Under the pieces are notes generated by a model, which saw only the letters and a program-made list of their open reading frames with translations, had not been told where the DNA came from and made no database searches. This document shows positions 1 to 11,705 of a stretch of 64,000 bases of DNA, in pieces; positions within the stretch are counted from its first letter, which is position 1; each line of letters starts with the position of its first letter. Source of the DNA: Ectocarpus siliculosus (Eukaryota; Sar; Phaeophyceae; Ectocarpales; Ectocarpaceae); assembly GCA_000310025.1 (NCBI GenBank), contig FN649759.1, positions 899,087 through 963,086 of the forward strand, written 5' to 3'. The position numbers and the translations under genes are program-made.

Positions 1-561
1 GCGTCCACCAGAGGCACTATTTCGGCAAATCTTCCTATCGCAGCTGTCGACTACCGCGAGTGCTATGCAACATTTTGACACCCACACATAGACGGGGAGG
101 ATGCATAGTTGTACTGGCGTCGTTTCGCCCTCATACTGGGGAAGCACATGGACAATAAACAAATCCTACCCATTGACGTCCCACGAAGACTGGCGTCTTT
201 CCGTTATGGTCGTCCAGTTTCGTGCACTGGGTGCAGAAAGAAGCAAACACCGACACATCCTCAACACGTACAAGACGTGCCTGCAGATTTTCAAATTATC
301 TTTTTTTCGTTCGTTGAGGTCGGCTGGGCTCTTCGAGTCAATAACACGTCAGCTGTGTGAGCTGTTCGACCTTGGGAAACGGCAGCTGTCAGTTGACTCA
401 CACCAAGAAAGACAGGCTTTACTTTCATCATCCGTCACGCCTTGGATGACATACGCTCTGATGAGAGAAGTGCGCAACAGACCGCATCCTCAAACCAATA
501 CGAAACACTACCAAAGAAAGCTGGCCAACCACGAAAGGGTTGAGCGAGTGCTGCGAAGAAT

Positions 562-607
562 ATGGCGACTGCCACCATGGCCACGAGTGCGGGACAGCAG
601 TGTGCCG
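562..607 (+). CDS. Candidate first exon of an unidentified gene
   Basis: An ATG opens a 15-codon Ala/Thr-rich frame (MATATMATSAGQQCA) that runs straight into a textbook donor, G|GTGAGT, at 608. No following exon was recognised on the plus strand, and the minus strand here also has an open frame with a hydrophobic stretch. It could be a chance match; it is listed only because the donor is strong. Confidence 0.15.
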
Positions 608-1039
608 GTGAGTCCGTTGGATGGACTCGGACACGGCTAGGTGCCCCATTGGTCTTTCGCATATCAGGAGAAGGTCGTTTGCACTAGTTCGATATTTTTC
701 CCATCACTCGGTCTCCCCTTCCGGTAAAAAAGCATAGAAAGGGAACCACACCACCTAACCGGGCCGCACACGTCCGATGTGGGAACAGCAAGCTCCTCAA
801 CCGCCGACACACCCGACAGCCTATCCCGGTGTGATGAGGAAGATATCTCGACAAGAAGAAAATGAAGGGTATAGCTGAATGCTACTTGGGGATCGTAGAA
901 ATAGCAGGTAGTGCTCTGTTAACGCTATGAATCCACTCACCGATTTTGCCTACACTGTTATCTACGGATAGAGACGGACATAATTAAAATCTTTTGGTTT
1001 GTTTGTGCTGCTGTACGTAAGGTGTGGTTTGGTTCTCAC

Positions 1040-1936
1040 CGCCGTGTTGGGTCCGAAGTACGTCTCGGGCATGTCGAACACCAGGGTGGCTCCAGGCTTG
1101 ACGTCGAATTCTACGTTGACGAATCTGTACAGCAAGCCGACGGGAACACGAATGGAGCAGTGCCATTAGAGTACAAGTGGAACTTGCCCAAAACCGAGGC
1201 TCGGGGTACGACCTCGCACAGAAAATCGGACCATGTTGCCAGTGCTTGCGATTCAGAGTGATGTTTTCGGACCAATGCTATCTAGCATCAATAATTTTCC
1301 GCGTGGAAGCCCCCTCGCCGTAACTGATGTAAGCATCACCGCTCAGAACGCCCAAAAATATTGTTCAAAAAGCGACCCGGGCGAAGCGTCGCTTGGATAC
1401 AGACGGTACACTGCTCATAGCCAGACAACCAACGTGTTGTGTGAATTTCACGACAAGCGAATTTGTCTGGTAAAAACATGTTACTCTCGTACGCCAACAC
1501 GTCGTCAATGACGTTGGGGTTTCTTGGGCGTTGTGAAATGGAAACAGAAACAAAGACCACTACTGAATAACCAACACGAGAGGGAGCAGCCTTCATTTTC
1601 CCCTTCCACTTGGATACACAATCGGGTAATACAATTTTGCCGAAGCCATCAACCCATCGGGGCTTCAAGAAGGAAAATGCCCACCCAACTTCTTGTCTAT
1701 TACCGCTAGTCTTAACGTACACAGCCGCTCAGAATGCCCCGTACCGGACGTAGCTGGAGCTCTTCAGGGTGACGCTTCCGCCATCAATAACGATCTGCTC
1801 CAGCAGAATTTCGTTGCCAGCGTCAGTCTCGATCTCTGCACACTCGACACTGCTTACACCCTCGAGGTCGATCTCCATGTCGCCAGTCAGCGGATTCGGG
1901 ATGCCGAGATAGTTGTCGACATCGTCGCAAGCAGCG
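1040..1936 (-). CDS. Partial gene, two phase-matched exons, unidentified
   Basis: Exon 1745-1936 follows a CAG acceptor and ends in phase 2 at a GTACGG donor. Exon 1040-1124 follows a CAG acceptor, completes the split codon and ends at GTGAGA in phase 0. Together they give about 92 codons. The protein is acidic and looks beta-rich, with short strand-like segments such as GGSVTLKSSSYV and KPGATLVFD, a style seen in repeat-built cell-surface proteins. No catalytic motif was seen. The first and last exons were not found, so start and stop are unknown. The opposite strand is also open over the first exon, but its frame lacks this splice agreement. The family is not recognised; a secreted or wall protein is only a guess. 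Confidence 0.4.
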
Positions 1937-3018
1937 CTGTGGTGAAACACGTTCGCGGCCGATGCAGTTCGCACATGTTTGCTGGAGAGATGAAATAACA
2001 ACTTCACGGTTCTTGGTGGTTCGCTCTAACGTTTAAATTGGGCGATTCCAAGACAAAGGATATTGTGTGTGGGCCGCCCAATCGTCGATAAAAAAAACAT
2101 GCGGAAAAGAAGGCCGTTCGTTTAGGTCTTCAAGGGTATGCCTTGAAACGCCATCCCTGTTATTTCGTTGTTCCGTGACGGTGATTATTGCTACAAATGT
2201 TTTTTTCCTCGAACGTCAAACTTCTACGCAATAGATTAATCTCCTTGGCGGTGTGCCTACTGCACCATTCATATCCTCCCAACTATTGTTCGCCTGATAG
2301 GACACAAACCTCTCTACATCATTTCAATAAATCATAAAGAGCTTGAGCTCCCCCGTCGATACAACTGCAATGAACCTTTTCAGAAGAGGACTTAATAAAG
2401 CTCGAGATCGAGGTGCTCAGGTTTTGAGTATCATCACACCGCAGAGAAGTAGCCCAAAATAAACCAAAAAAGGGTGATTCACATGCGGACGGACAGCCAC
2501 GTTTCGCCACAAGGATCACACTACAGCCATTCAACGCCGCCGTGGTCAGCTCAAAGCGGTGACCTTGAAGTAATTATATCGTTAGGACTGAGGGAGTACG
2601 TGAGTACATACGGTCGACGTACCCAAGGGTCAGCGGTCATCGTGACGTGCCTTTCGAAACTCTTTCAATGTTTCGAAATTGAATGGTCTGTGGTGCTTCG
2701 CAGTAGACAGGTTATTTGCTTCCTCGCAAACCACTTGTTCGGAGGTGTTGTACTTGTATGCATACCAAATGATGAGCAAATTGGGCGTGGAAGTGTGCAA
2801 ACGCCTGCCTATGTTACCCTCCACCCCCCACTCTCGTTCGTGAGTCCGCCAAGTTATTGTGCTCTCTCTCGCTGGGGTGTGTTTCGTGTGTGCAGTGCTG
2901 TACGGCATGAAGTCCCATGGGGTACTCCGGGAGCCCCGCTCTTGACCATTCCTAAAGAGCTAAAAAATTAGCGCGCAAGCGATGACAGCATGAACTGACA
3001 ACAATACAGTAATTCGGG
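1937..3018. other. No gene recognised
   Basis: Several frames of 70-165 codons exist on both strands, but none has family motifs, good splice flanks or biased composition. The longest (plus, 2474-2971) is not supported by anything beyond its length. Upstream exons of the 1.0-1.9 kb gene may lie here unseen. Confidence 0.4.
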
Positions 3019-3052
3019 GCAAATCAGGCCGCAAATCAGGCCGCAAATCAGG
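3019..3052. repeat. 12-bp tandem repeat, nearly three copies
   Basis: The unit GCAAATCAGGCC is repeated head to tail at 3019, 3031 and 3043; the last copy is incomplete. It is not in a recognised gene. Confidence 0.85.
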
Positions 3053-3382
3053 TGGTCAAGAAGAAGGAACGACTCACACACCAGCTCTTTCAAGTAAGAC
3101 TATCCACGCCGACACCATGGTGCGGATGCCTCCTTCGCCTCTATCTACGTAGAGCTGTTCATGTTGACCGCACTGCTCTACTGCTTCTTCGAAAGGCAAA
3201 AGAACATTGTTTTGATTTTCCCTATCCACCGCTCGAACGTACAATAATTCAACCACAACGCCAGGCAGCTTTCCCCTCCGTCCTTCGAAACAGCGAAAAC
3301 AATATTGTAACATCCTCCCTTGTTTGTGTTAGAAGGTTAAAGTAACAGCTCCGCACACGCCCCGGGTTGCTGCAAACGAACT

Positions 3383-3425
3383 CCCCGCAAGTCAATAGAA
3401 ATCAACGACAAATATTCTGGAGTCC
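3383..3425. repeat. Dispersed repeat, copy 1 (partner at 60.23 kb)
   Basis: About 38 bp, beginning with CCGCAAGTCA and containing AAATCAACGACA, match 60233-60275 with three or so differences. This points to a family of dispersed repeats, of which the 60 kb region holds a fuller set. Confidence 0.7.
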
Positions 3426-3539
3426 TCCGCTCCCTCTGCGCGCTATGCGAGGTAACAACTGAGACTAGGAGTCAGCATCACGGGCCAGAGAGAAAGAGGT
3501 ACACCCCCTTGGTTCAATCTTGGTGCTTCACACGCAAGC

Positions 3540-3735
3540 AGAGACAAGGCCATCTGACACGGAAAAAGAGAGAAAAAAGAGAGAAAAAGAGCGACATTGA
3601 CGAAAAGAGAAAAAAGATAAAAGGAAACAGGAAGAAAAGAGAAAAAAAAGAGAAAAAAAAACGAACAAGAAAAAGAGCGAGGACAAAAAGAGACCAGGCC
3701 GAAAATAACAAGAAATATGAGACAGAATAAGGCAC
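3540..3735. repeat. Long purine-rich tract (AG-rich, plus strand)
   Basis: About 190 bp consist almost only of A and G on the plus strand, as irregular GAGAAAAA-type blocks. On the minus strand it reads as a pyrimidine tract and produces spurious hydrophobic Phe/Leu/Ser frames. It lies just downstream of the 3' end of the minus-strand LINE but is not its poly(A) tail, because the A-rich strand is the wrong one. Confidence 0.85.
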
Positions 3736-3894
3736 ACGGTGGAGAGACCGCTAACGAACGAACAAGCAAACACGCAAACATGGCCACCAACCAGCGATAC
3801 ATGGTAGTGGTACGTCATCACTAGTGGGGGGTTGGTGCAATGGTGCAGCGTTGGGGGGGGGGGATTGGCTAAAAGAAATTCAATCCGGCACGTA

Positions 3895-6128
3895 TCACGC
3901 CACTCGGTCCGTCTCTTCTCGTTTGCTTTCTTCCCTCGCCGTCTCGTCCGTCTCCTGCCCCCCTCCCGCCCCGTTGGTTGTTGGCTTGTGGTCTCGTTTG
4001 AGCGCTCGTTGTCGGCTAGCCTCTTCTTCCTTCTTGTGCCAGGAGGTCATGAACCTCTCAGCTCCCTGCAGCACCGCCGCATGCCAGGGTACTCCCCCCT
4101 CCACCTTCGCGGCTTCCGTCCACTTTAACTTCGGTGCCGTGTCTTTCGGTACCGGGACTCCGAGACAACCTGGATCGGTTTTCGTAGATCCGTGGTCGCC
4201 CCCCAATGCCTTCAAGTCGTCGAGCACACACTTCGGCCAGTTCTGTTCCTGTCCCCCCGTACGTCGCTTCTCCCCCCCCGTCAGTTCGCCGAGCACCAGT
4301 CGTTTCGGGAGTCGCCCGTCCGGCTGCCTTGCCAATGATCCCGCGAACGGTAGGCGTCGTTGTCGGATCGTGGCTTCAACGCTCTGGCATTCGACCCTCT
4401 TCAGCGTCTGGGCGAAAAATGCCGGTAGGTGTCTTTCTTGCGCTTGTACCCGATGATTCGGAGAAGCAGTCGGTGATGTATCGGCCGCAGCGTCTGGTAG
4501 TGGCCGCTGAGTGGTGACCATGTCATGCAGCCGTACAGCAATGCCTCCATCGCCTCCGCCTGGAGGAGGCGGATCTTGAGTCGGAATGGCGCTTTCGGTC
4601 TGTCGAAGAGCTCCCGGCCATATCGCCTGAGGCACGCCCACGCTCCTCTGCTCCTTGTAGTTGATCTCCCAGGTGAGGTCGCCATGTTCGTTGATCAGGC
4701 CACCAAGGTACCGGAACTCGGTCGTCGGGGCGTATTTCTGTCCCGCGGCTTCGATGGTCAGCGGTGGAGGCGGGGGGGGCTGTGGTGTTGTAGTCGGCTT
4801 GTCCTTCGCGCGCTTCAGGAGTGTCTCCGTCTTCTTCTCCGATACCGTCAGCCCGAACTCCCCGAACACCTCAACGATGATGGTCATCATTCTCGCCAGT
4901 CCTTCTGCAGACCTCGATACGACGCCGGCATCATCGGCATAGAGCATCCCCCATACTGCCCTCCGTACTCGGTCAAGGGGTGTCTCCTCCGCCCCGCTTC
5001 CGTCTTCCCTTCCTCCAAGCACACCAGGCTCCGCAGAACAACACCATCGTCGCTGAAGCGGATGACAACGACCTCGAGGACCTCGGCGAAGAAGATGTTG
5101 AACAGAAGTGGGGATAGCACACATCCTTGTCGCACGCCCTGTGTCACGAAGAACCAGTCCGATAGTTCTCCGTCGTCCATGAGCACCCGGGCCCGCATTC
5201 CATCATGGAATTGGCGGATGACTTTGATCAGCTTCGCGGGAATCCCAGCCCTGGCCAGCACTTTCCATAGCATCTCTCGGTCCACCGAATCATACGCCTT
5301 CTTCAAGTCGATGAAACACATTTAGAACGGTATTTTCTTTCTCCGCCCCAGCTCCTGGAGGCGGCGCACGACGAACAGCATGTCGACGGTGGATCGCCCG
5401 GGTCGAAATCCGCACTGTTCCTCCGGGAGGATGTTGTTGGCTTCGCAGAAGGCGCTTAGACGGTTGGTAATGATCTTGATGGGGACCTTGCCTACGTGAG
5501 ATAGTAGCGAAATCCCCCTGTAGTTGTTACAGTTGGACCGGTCACCCTTCTTGTACAGCACCTTGATGGTTGCATCCTTCCACTCTTGCGGAATATCTCC
5601 TCCGTTTCACACCTTTACGAGGATGGTATAGAGGTACCCCAGGGCGAAGGGTTCGTCGTCATCGATTTTGAGCAACTCGGCAGGGAGGGAGTCATGGCCG
5701 GGTGCCTTCCAGTTCCTGACGCCTTTCGTTGCCCGTTTCACCTCCTCGAGTTCTGGCACCTCTCCCAACCGTTGAGTGCCACGTGTCGCTGGCCGCTGCG
5801 TCCCTCGTTCGATGATGTCTGGGTTCAGGGTAGGGGATGTGGTGTTGAGCAGGGTGCTGAAGAATCTCGCCCACCGCTGGAGGATGTCGTCCCTGTTCCG
5901 GAGTAATACGCCGTTCTCATCCACGACGAACTGCTGTCCCCCCGCTTGTCTCCCGCTGAGGCCCACTGATCTCTTGAGGTGTTGGTACAGTCCTCGCATG
6001 TCGCGTTCTTTGTAGATTGCTTCGAGTTCATTCACATATCCGTCCAGGTGGGCATAAATGCCCGTTTCGACTGCTGTAGCCACTCCCTTACACGCTGCTT
6101 TCAGAGCCCTCCACGTTGCTGAGTTCTA
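3895..6128 (-). pseudogene. LINE reverse transcriptase remnant
   Basis: The RT motifs lie in order. There is a linker with NWKAPGHDSLPAELLK, then [41 protein letters not shown] (first catalytic Asp), [15 protein letters not shown] and YADD (catalytic Asp pair). A thumb-like part follows, with YLGGLINEHG and a Leu-rich C-terminal segment. Three in-frame stops and at least three frame changes interrupt it. Two of the stops, at 5607 and 5322, sit inside otherwise conserved motifs, so the element died by point mutation as well as by indels. It would have copied element RNA into the nicked target site. Confidence 0.92.
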
Positions 6129-6136
6129 ATTGCCCC

Positions 6137-7066
6137 TCATCGCTCGGCGCGCTTCCCGCCGTTTGGTAAGGGCATCCTCCAGTACTGCTCTCTTCTCTGG
6201 GACTCCTGCGTGCGGCGTCTCCGCGGTTCCTCCCCTAGGGTCGTCCGCGCTGCTTCGAGGAGAGCATTGGTAAAGTCGGTCGCCAATTCCGCGGCGGTGG
6301 TTGTTCGCTCGTCCAGTTGTGTGTCGAGGTTGAGGAGGAACCGATTGGTCACCACACACCGTGCTGCTTCGAACTGCAATTCCCGTCGGTTGAATTGCAT
6401 CTGTTTCGGTTTAGTCCGGACTGCACGGTTGTGGGCAAGCCTGCCACCGACATTGACGGTGGATACTACCATGTTGTGGTCTGAGTCTGCTTTGACTGGG
6501 CGAATCGGCTGGGGGATGACAACCACGTTAGATACTCGGTCGTGATGTACCTGCCTAGTCAGGATGTAGTCAAGGCGCTTGCAATCGGTTCCCGACACAC
6601 CGTTGCATGTGCGGTATATTCCGCCCTCGCGTGTCTCAAAGAACGTGTTCATGAGAGCTAGCCTGTTTTCCGTTGCGAAGTTCAACAGTAGCATTCCATT
6701 GTCGTTGAGCTCATCACGCCCGTACATTCCTATTACCCTTCCGTCCCCTCCGTCCAACCTATCTCCCGTCCGCGCATTGGCGTCCATCAGGACATACACC
6801 AATTCTTTTTCTTTGGAAGGGATCCTCCGCACGAGACTCTCAAGTTTCCCCCAGAACACGCGCTTGCTGTCTGCGGTTGAAGGTTCGGTTGGAGCATACG
6901 CGGCTACGAAGTTGACCGCTCCACGGTGGCCTGCCAACATAAACCTCATGGCCGTAAGGCGTTCGTCAATAAACTCCGTAGTGAACGTGGATGCCTTGTA
7001 CAGTGACTCTTTGACGGCTATCCCCACACCATGGGCTACACCAGTCTCCGTACCACAGCAGAACAC
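6137..7066 (-). pseudogene. LINE endonuclease (EEP fold) remnant
   Basis: This about 309-codon stretch carries the later half of an endonuclease/exonuclease/phosphatase domain. VLMDANARTG supplies the Asp/Asn pair of the active site, KRLDYILTR the middle strand, and DSDHNMVV the Ser-Asp-His motif near the end. The first third, with the catalytic Glu (usually in a QETH-like motif), is absent. The enzyme would nick target DNA to prime reverse transcription. It changes frame near 6.2 kb before joining the RT region. The first codon here is GTG, not ATG, as expected for a truncation point rather than a start. Confidence 0.88.
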
Positions 7067-7339
7067 TAAACCCGATAATAACCCTAAACCCAGATCTCAT
7101 GACAGCAGTAAGTCACAACCGCCAAACTCAGGATCCCCCTCTCAACAGTGCTAGGGACCGTATATCCGTCTTTGCTGGGTGGTCTTTCGAGGTCTAGATC
7201 CACTTGCGGAACCTCGGCCTACCCCAAGGACGGGGGGGGCAGGCCTGGGAGGGATATGCATACGTACATACAAAGAAATGTTCGCATCTCCGATGCGGAA
7301 AAAAATTGAGTAGGCTACACAACTAACTGCCCGCGCCGG

Positions 7340-7516
7340 TTGGAGGCCTTTCAGCTCGGGGTGCTAACAAAGAGCGACAAAAATCAAATGAACGAGCTCA
7401 TCGCACAAGCCCTCTTGCTAGCAAACGAATGCCCCAGCCTCGTATGCCTGTCCAAAATGTTCACCCGCCCGACAAGCTTCGCCCGAAGAAAAAGAAGACA
7501 GACCCACTATATAGAG
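7340..7516 (+). CDS. Candidate exon, unidentified
   Basis: A frame with balanced composition (about 58 codons) ends at a good donor, GAG|GTAAGG, at 7516/7517. It holds an amphipathic stretch, NELIAQALLLANECPS, then a basic segment, FARRKRRQTHY. No family is recognised, no acceptor or start was chosen with confidence, and no downstream exon was found. Confidence 0.22.
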
Positions 7517-7544
7517 GTAAGGAAAATTAGCTCAGGCTGAGGGC

Positions 7545-7790
7545 GCGCCGCAGGCCTCCGTTCGGCGCCCGAGAGCCAAGCGGCGGGATTGCGCCCACTC
7601 TCAAGTCGACACGATTAGCGTCGAGTGTTGGCGCGCGACGCGGGGGCCGCCGCTCGCTCTTCCGCTCCGCGGAGCCCTCCGGGAGCCCCCTGTCAGCGAG
7701 ACGCCGCCGCTCGGGGCTCCGGGCGTCCAGCGACAGGCGAGCTGCACGCGCCGGCGGGACGGCTCAAAACCACGTCGTTGCACTTTTTCT
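7545..7790. other. Strongly GC-rich island
   Basis: About 250 bp are visibly richer in G and C than both flanks, with many CG dinucleotides and short palindromic blocks such as GGCGCGCC and CCGCGGAG. The composition recalls rDNA spacer or a CpG-rich promoter, but no rRNA motif could be identified and no gene start follows. Confidence 0.5.
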
Positions 7791-8274
7791 CTCCACCTCG
7801 GACCCCTCCGCTCGGGACTGTCGTTCCAATCTAAGATTCAGCGATCCGATTGGTAGCTAACGTCTTTCCGTGTTTTTGAGAACTTGAAGTGACGTGTGTG
7901 GTGTGTTGTTGCTGTTGTTGTGCATTGTGCACTGCAACACGCATCTGTGCATGTATGCACTACTGCTGTATGTGGCAATATGTTGTTGTGTGACCGCATG
8001 GCGCGTTGAGAGATGCAACTTTGCTGTGCGTGGTGCTGCCGGCATTTTTTTCTGCAGCTGCGCGATGCTGCTGGGATTGCGCGTGCGGCAAGCTGTTGAC
8101 CTCAAAGAATACAGACGGACGTGCGTTCTTTCATTCTTCACCATGCTGTCGGTATTTTTTGATAACTTCAACCTATCTCGGAACATGAATTTTGAAGAAG
8201 AGATGACAACCGCGTGCACGTGACGCACGTTACTGCATGCATGTATCGCGGATCGTGTACGTATATCTATAGCA

Positions 8275-8307
8275 GGTAACATACACATACATACATACAT
8301 ACATACA
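8275..8307. repeat. (CATA)n microsatellite
   Basis: About eight CATA units run head to tail, with one imperfect unit at the 5' end. Confidence 0.95.
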
Positions 8308-10006
8308 AGCAGTACATCCCCATTTTCCTACCTTTCGTGCACTGTTTACTGTTTACCACCTGTGTGTGGTGTTGTAACGCTGATGCCACCCCTGTATGCG
8401 CGCCACCCTTGTATGCGCGTGCGGTAGCGGGCAAATATTTCTTCCGGAAACAAATGAGAAGACGGAAGCCGGACCACTCGCGGCGTTCATTGTGACAGAA
8501 AAAACTGGCTCTCGGAACTCGGAACACATCACATGCGTCTCGCTCATGTTTGTTTCTCATGATCAGCTCTGTGTGCTGGATCTCTCTGCGGTATGTATGT
8601 ATGTGGTCCGGAGGACGACAGACACCGGGTGTGTGTGTAGTGTGCGAACATTAAACTTTACGGAGTACTGATCTAGACTGACTGCTGTATGTTGCTGTAT
8701 TGTATGTAGTCTCACGGCTGTATATACTTATATAGCTATGGTACAAGCCGCACTTGCACACACAGACAGACAGGTCAAAGCGCACGCTACGCGCACTCAA
8801 AGTAGTAGCAGCCAAACAAGGCAAACAAGTAAGTGCAGTTTTCTTCTTCTGTTGCTATACGGTATCTATCTGTCTTTAATCTGGAGAGTAGCGTAGACTC
8901 CCCCGTGACACTCGGTCACAGGGTCCCAGATTGTTTACTGTAGAAGCGCGTTGTGTTTTTTCCACCGCACTGAGACTGACGTCTTCATTGGTCAGCCGGT
9001 TAGCGCGGTCAGATTCTTGCTTACAGTACGGGCCCGCAATTAAGAAACATTCCGCGAAGAAGAAAAGGCTCAACTTTTTAGTAAAAATAATAAGAAAATA
9101 TGACTAAGAAACACAGCTCAATCTCGGCCATAACATAAGAAACGTCCTAACAAGAAACAAACATGATCGTGCGATATCCCCAATGCATGAGAAACAAGGG
9201 TTGCTGGGGGAGTGTATCCAATATGAAACGTTCCAGTGCTGCTGCTCCTTCCGTGCTCCCACTCCCCCCGTACCTAGCTGGACAACGTTTTTTTTCGTAG
9301 GGCGGGAGAGTGATTGTTGGCGCTGTCCCCCCCACCTCCGCGTTATTTAGCTACCGACTCGGCGCCGCCGCGGGCTGCTTTACCCACGGCTGCATGGATG
9401 TTTGGTGTTGTTGTATGCATCTTCTTAGCCAGAAATTAAAGAAAATGAGAAATAACAGAATCAGGAGGATGCGACCGTCCAAAGGAATAAGAAATGCCTT
9501 CCTTTTAAGAAAATTGACGACTTCGGTTGGTCCTTCGACGCAAAGTAAGGGATTGAGCCTCGACCCGATCTTGACGTTTCTTATCTCCGGGCCCGTACTG
9601 TATACTAAAGACAGACAGGTGCACACACATACATGCTGGCTGGTGTGCGCCAGAAGCTTTAACGTTTGTTTGACTTGCCGTTCCGTGAAAAAAAACGTTT
9701 TTTTTTCGTTGCGTTAACAATAACCTTTAGAGTATCGATGAAAAAGCTCGTGGCGGTGTCAGCAGAGATGCAGAGCAGTGCACACATCTCCGTGCACACT
9801 GCCGAGCCAGAGGTCGGGAGGTCGGCATGCACATAATATATATACACATCCATCCGCGCGGCTGCGGGCTTTCAACCAAACTAAATCCAGAAAACCGTTG
9901 AAAATGTTGAGCTCGCGCCGACCTGCCGCGAATCCTTTGATACGAAGCTACAATCTATGCGTACGTATTTATTTATTGCTGTCGTTTCTCTGCTGGTAAT
10001 TTTTCC

Positions 10007-10042
10007 CATGTTCTTGCATCACCCCTTGCCGCGGTGCTCTGT
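10007..10042. repeat. Dispersed repeat, copy 1 (partner at 60.59 kb)
   Basis: About 35 bp, CATGTTCTTGCATCACCCC and onwards, match 60588-60622 with two differences. Confidence 0.75.
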
Positions 10043-11094
10043 TAACATAATGGTTGGGTTGGGTCAAGAGCGTTCGAGATCTCGTCTGTGGACGAAAATG
10101 AGAGAGAGGCTGGCCACCGAACTACTGCTGTGTGGACCATTCGTGTGAATTGCCACAGGGAAAGAGAGCAGCGACACCAATGTCGCGGTCTAGACATCGG
10201 GAGGCAGTTGGACTGGACGCCTGATGGCGCTCACCTTGCCGTCGCCAGGATGCCAGCTGCCACGACCACAGCAGCCCACGGTTGATGCATCATTTCGGAG
10301 CCCGGCGTACAAAGGGTTCTTGTTTTCGCCTTCGGTTCCAACCCCGGCTTATCTGAGACAGCAAGCCTTCTCTCGGTAACGAGGATTGCCGTCGGGTGTA
10401 AGGAGGTTGCGCAGCCTTTCTTTTGCCTCTTCGTGCTAGTTGCTGTGCTCACAGGGCCAAATGGGGATGCGGCAGAAGTTGGTTGTGTGTGACTGCCGCC
10501 ATCTCATTCGAAATACCCCGCACGACAGATCTCCGAAAATTATGCGGCGCGATGTGCACCCTTTCGGATGGCGGAGCAATGCACGATCTGATGACCTCAT
10601 GACTCACGACCTACAGTACAAGCTAGGCTACCGCGCGTAAGGGCCCATCTCTTACTCCTTCTTCCCACATTGCTGAACGCCCAACCGACCTCTCTCGCTT
10701 GATTTCTTGTCGCTTCCAGTATTGTTGTCATTTTGGTCTGGTGGACGCCGCATCCATCGCCGTCGGCGCTACTGCTATAAGCAGGGAGGAGACCCGCCGC
10801 ACAGGACACGAGTACAGATCAACACGGACGGGTGTTGATCTCGTCGTCCATAACTGCATACGACCATACTGCTTCCTTTCCATGCAACGAGGGAAACAAG
10901 ATATGGTTGGAACACAGAATCCGTGAGTTCGTGTTGGCAATGCATACGTATATATGTGTGGAGGTGTTGGCCCGTCCGATTTATCATGTTATATATATAC
11001 TTACAGGATGGTCGTCGTGACGTGATACATTTCTTGTTATTAGGAAAAAACTAAAAAAAAGATGGCTCGATTTTTGAATTTCTACAGCAGTATG

Positions 11095-11705
11095 GACCAG
11101 ACGCCGACTTTACATGGAAGTCGTACGAGTGTCGACTTAGTTGTGCTGTCACAGCATCTTCCACGCACTTCTGCCAGTGCTGGTTTGTTGATTGGAGCCT
11201 TGTAGGTCGAGATACAGCAGTGGGATTCTCGGGTTGTGGAGGCAAAAGTGAACCAGAGCAAAAAATTTCATGCATAGCTCGATTATTACTGCTGCTGTGT
11301 TTTTGCTACATACAGCAGTATGGACTAGACGCCGAACGACGTCCGCGTGCTACAAGTACCGCAACGACCTAACGGGATGGGATACTTCCTGCCACGACGA
11401 AGCATAGTACAGTGCGATGCAAACATCCGTTCGTGTGTCGCGCGGCTGCCACATGTGTCGACGACAGGTACACGTAGAGCTCTCGCCATGTTGTCGTTAC
11501 CGCGCAGGAGGACCCCTCGGAGATGTTCCACATGGTGCTACAACGACAGCAGTACTACTGTACATAGATGTCGTAGGAGAGTGGAGTTGTGCTGTCACGG
11601 CATCTCCCACGCACTCTCCTACCGGTGCTTGTGTCGATTGGAGTCTTGTAGGCCGAAATACAAGAGTGGGTTGGACTCCGGGGTTGTGGAAGCAAACCTG
11701 CCTGC
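11095..11705. repeat. Imperfect direct duplication (about 160-bp unit)
   Basis: Segment 11095-11255 is repeated at about 11575-11705. Both share the sequence around GTTGTGCTGTCAC, then CATCTYCCACGCACT, then GATTGGAG and CTTGTAGG. A shorter shared start (CAGCAGTATGGAC) lies at 11087 and 11313, so copy 2 is split by about 220 bp of unrelated sequence. In one plus frame both copies encode related Cys/Trp-containing peptides with the core SCAVTAS and VDWSLVGR, which hints at a duplicated exon. No full gene could be built. Confidence 0.7.

Larger units (their letters stand above)
3846..7070 (-). mobile_element. Decayed, 5'-truncated non-LTR retrotransposon (LINE)
   Basis: The element reads on the minus strand as an endonuclease region followed by a reverse transcriptase region, the usual order of APE-type LINEs. 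The 5' end is cut: the endonuclease begins in the middle of its fold at about 7066, next to unrelated CCCTAAA-like sequence. The coding region is broken by in-frame stops at 6126-6128, 5607-5609 and 5322-5324, and by frame changes near 6.2, 5.0, 4.65 and 4.45 kb. It ends near a G-rich run at about 3850. No target-site duplication was identified. The RT style is RTE/Jockey-like, but the clade is not settled. It is clearly non-functional as it stands. Confidence 0.9.
7851..11094. other. Repeat-rich stretch without a recognised gene
   Basis: It contains TG/CA-rich DNA, a (CATA)n microsatellite, an imperfect 18-bp duplication near 8384-8420 and a dispersed repeat at 10.0 kb. Open frames are short and overlap on both strands without splice support. 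I see no coding gene. Confidence 0.45.

Noticed and set aside
101-640. 179-codon plus frame
   Set aside because: Low-quality composition and overlapping frames on the other strand; no motif. Only the short exon-like start at 562 was kept, at low confidence.
3443-3821. Hydrophobic minus frames with long Phe/Leu runs
   Set aside because: They are direct translations of the pyrimidine tract, open in several frames at once.
7074-7092. Telomere-like CCCTAAA units
   Set aside because: Only one or two degenerate units here (and two at 25728), not an array; most likely chance or a scar at the LINE truncation point.
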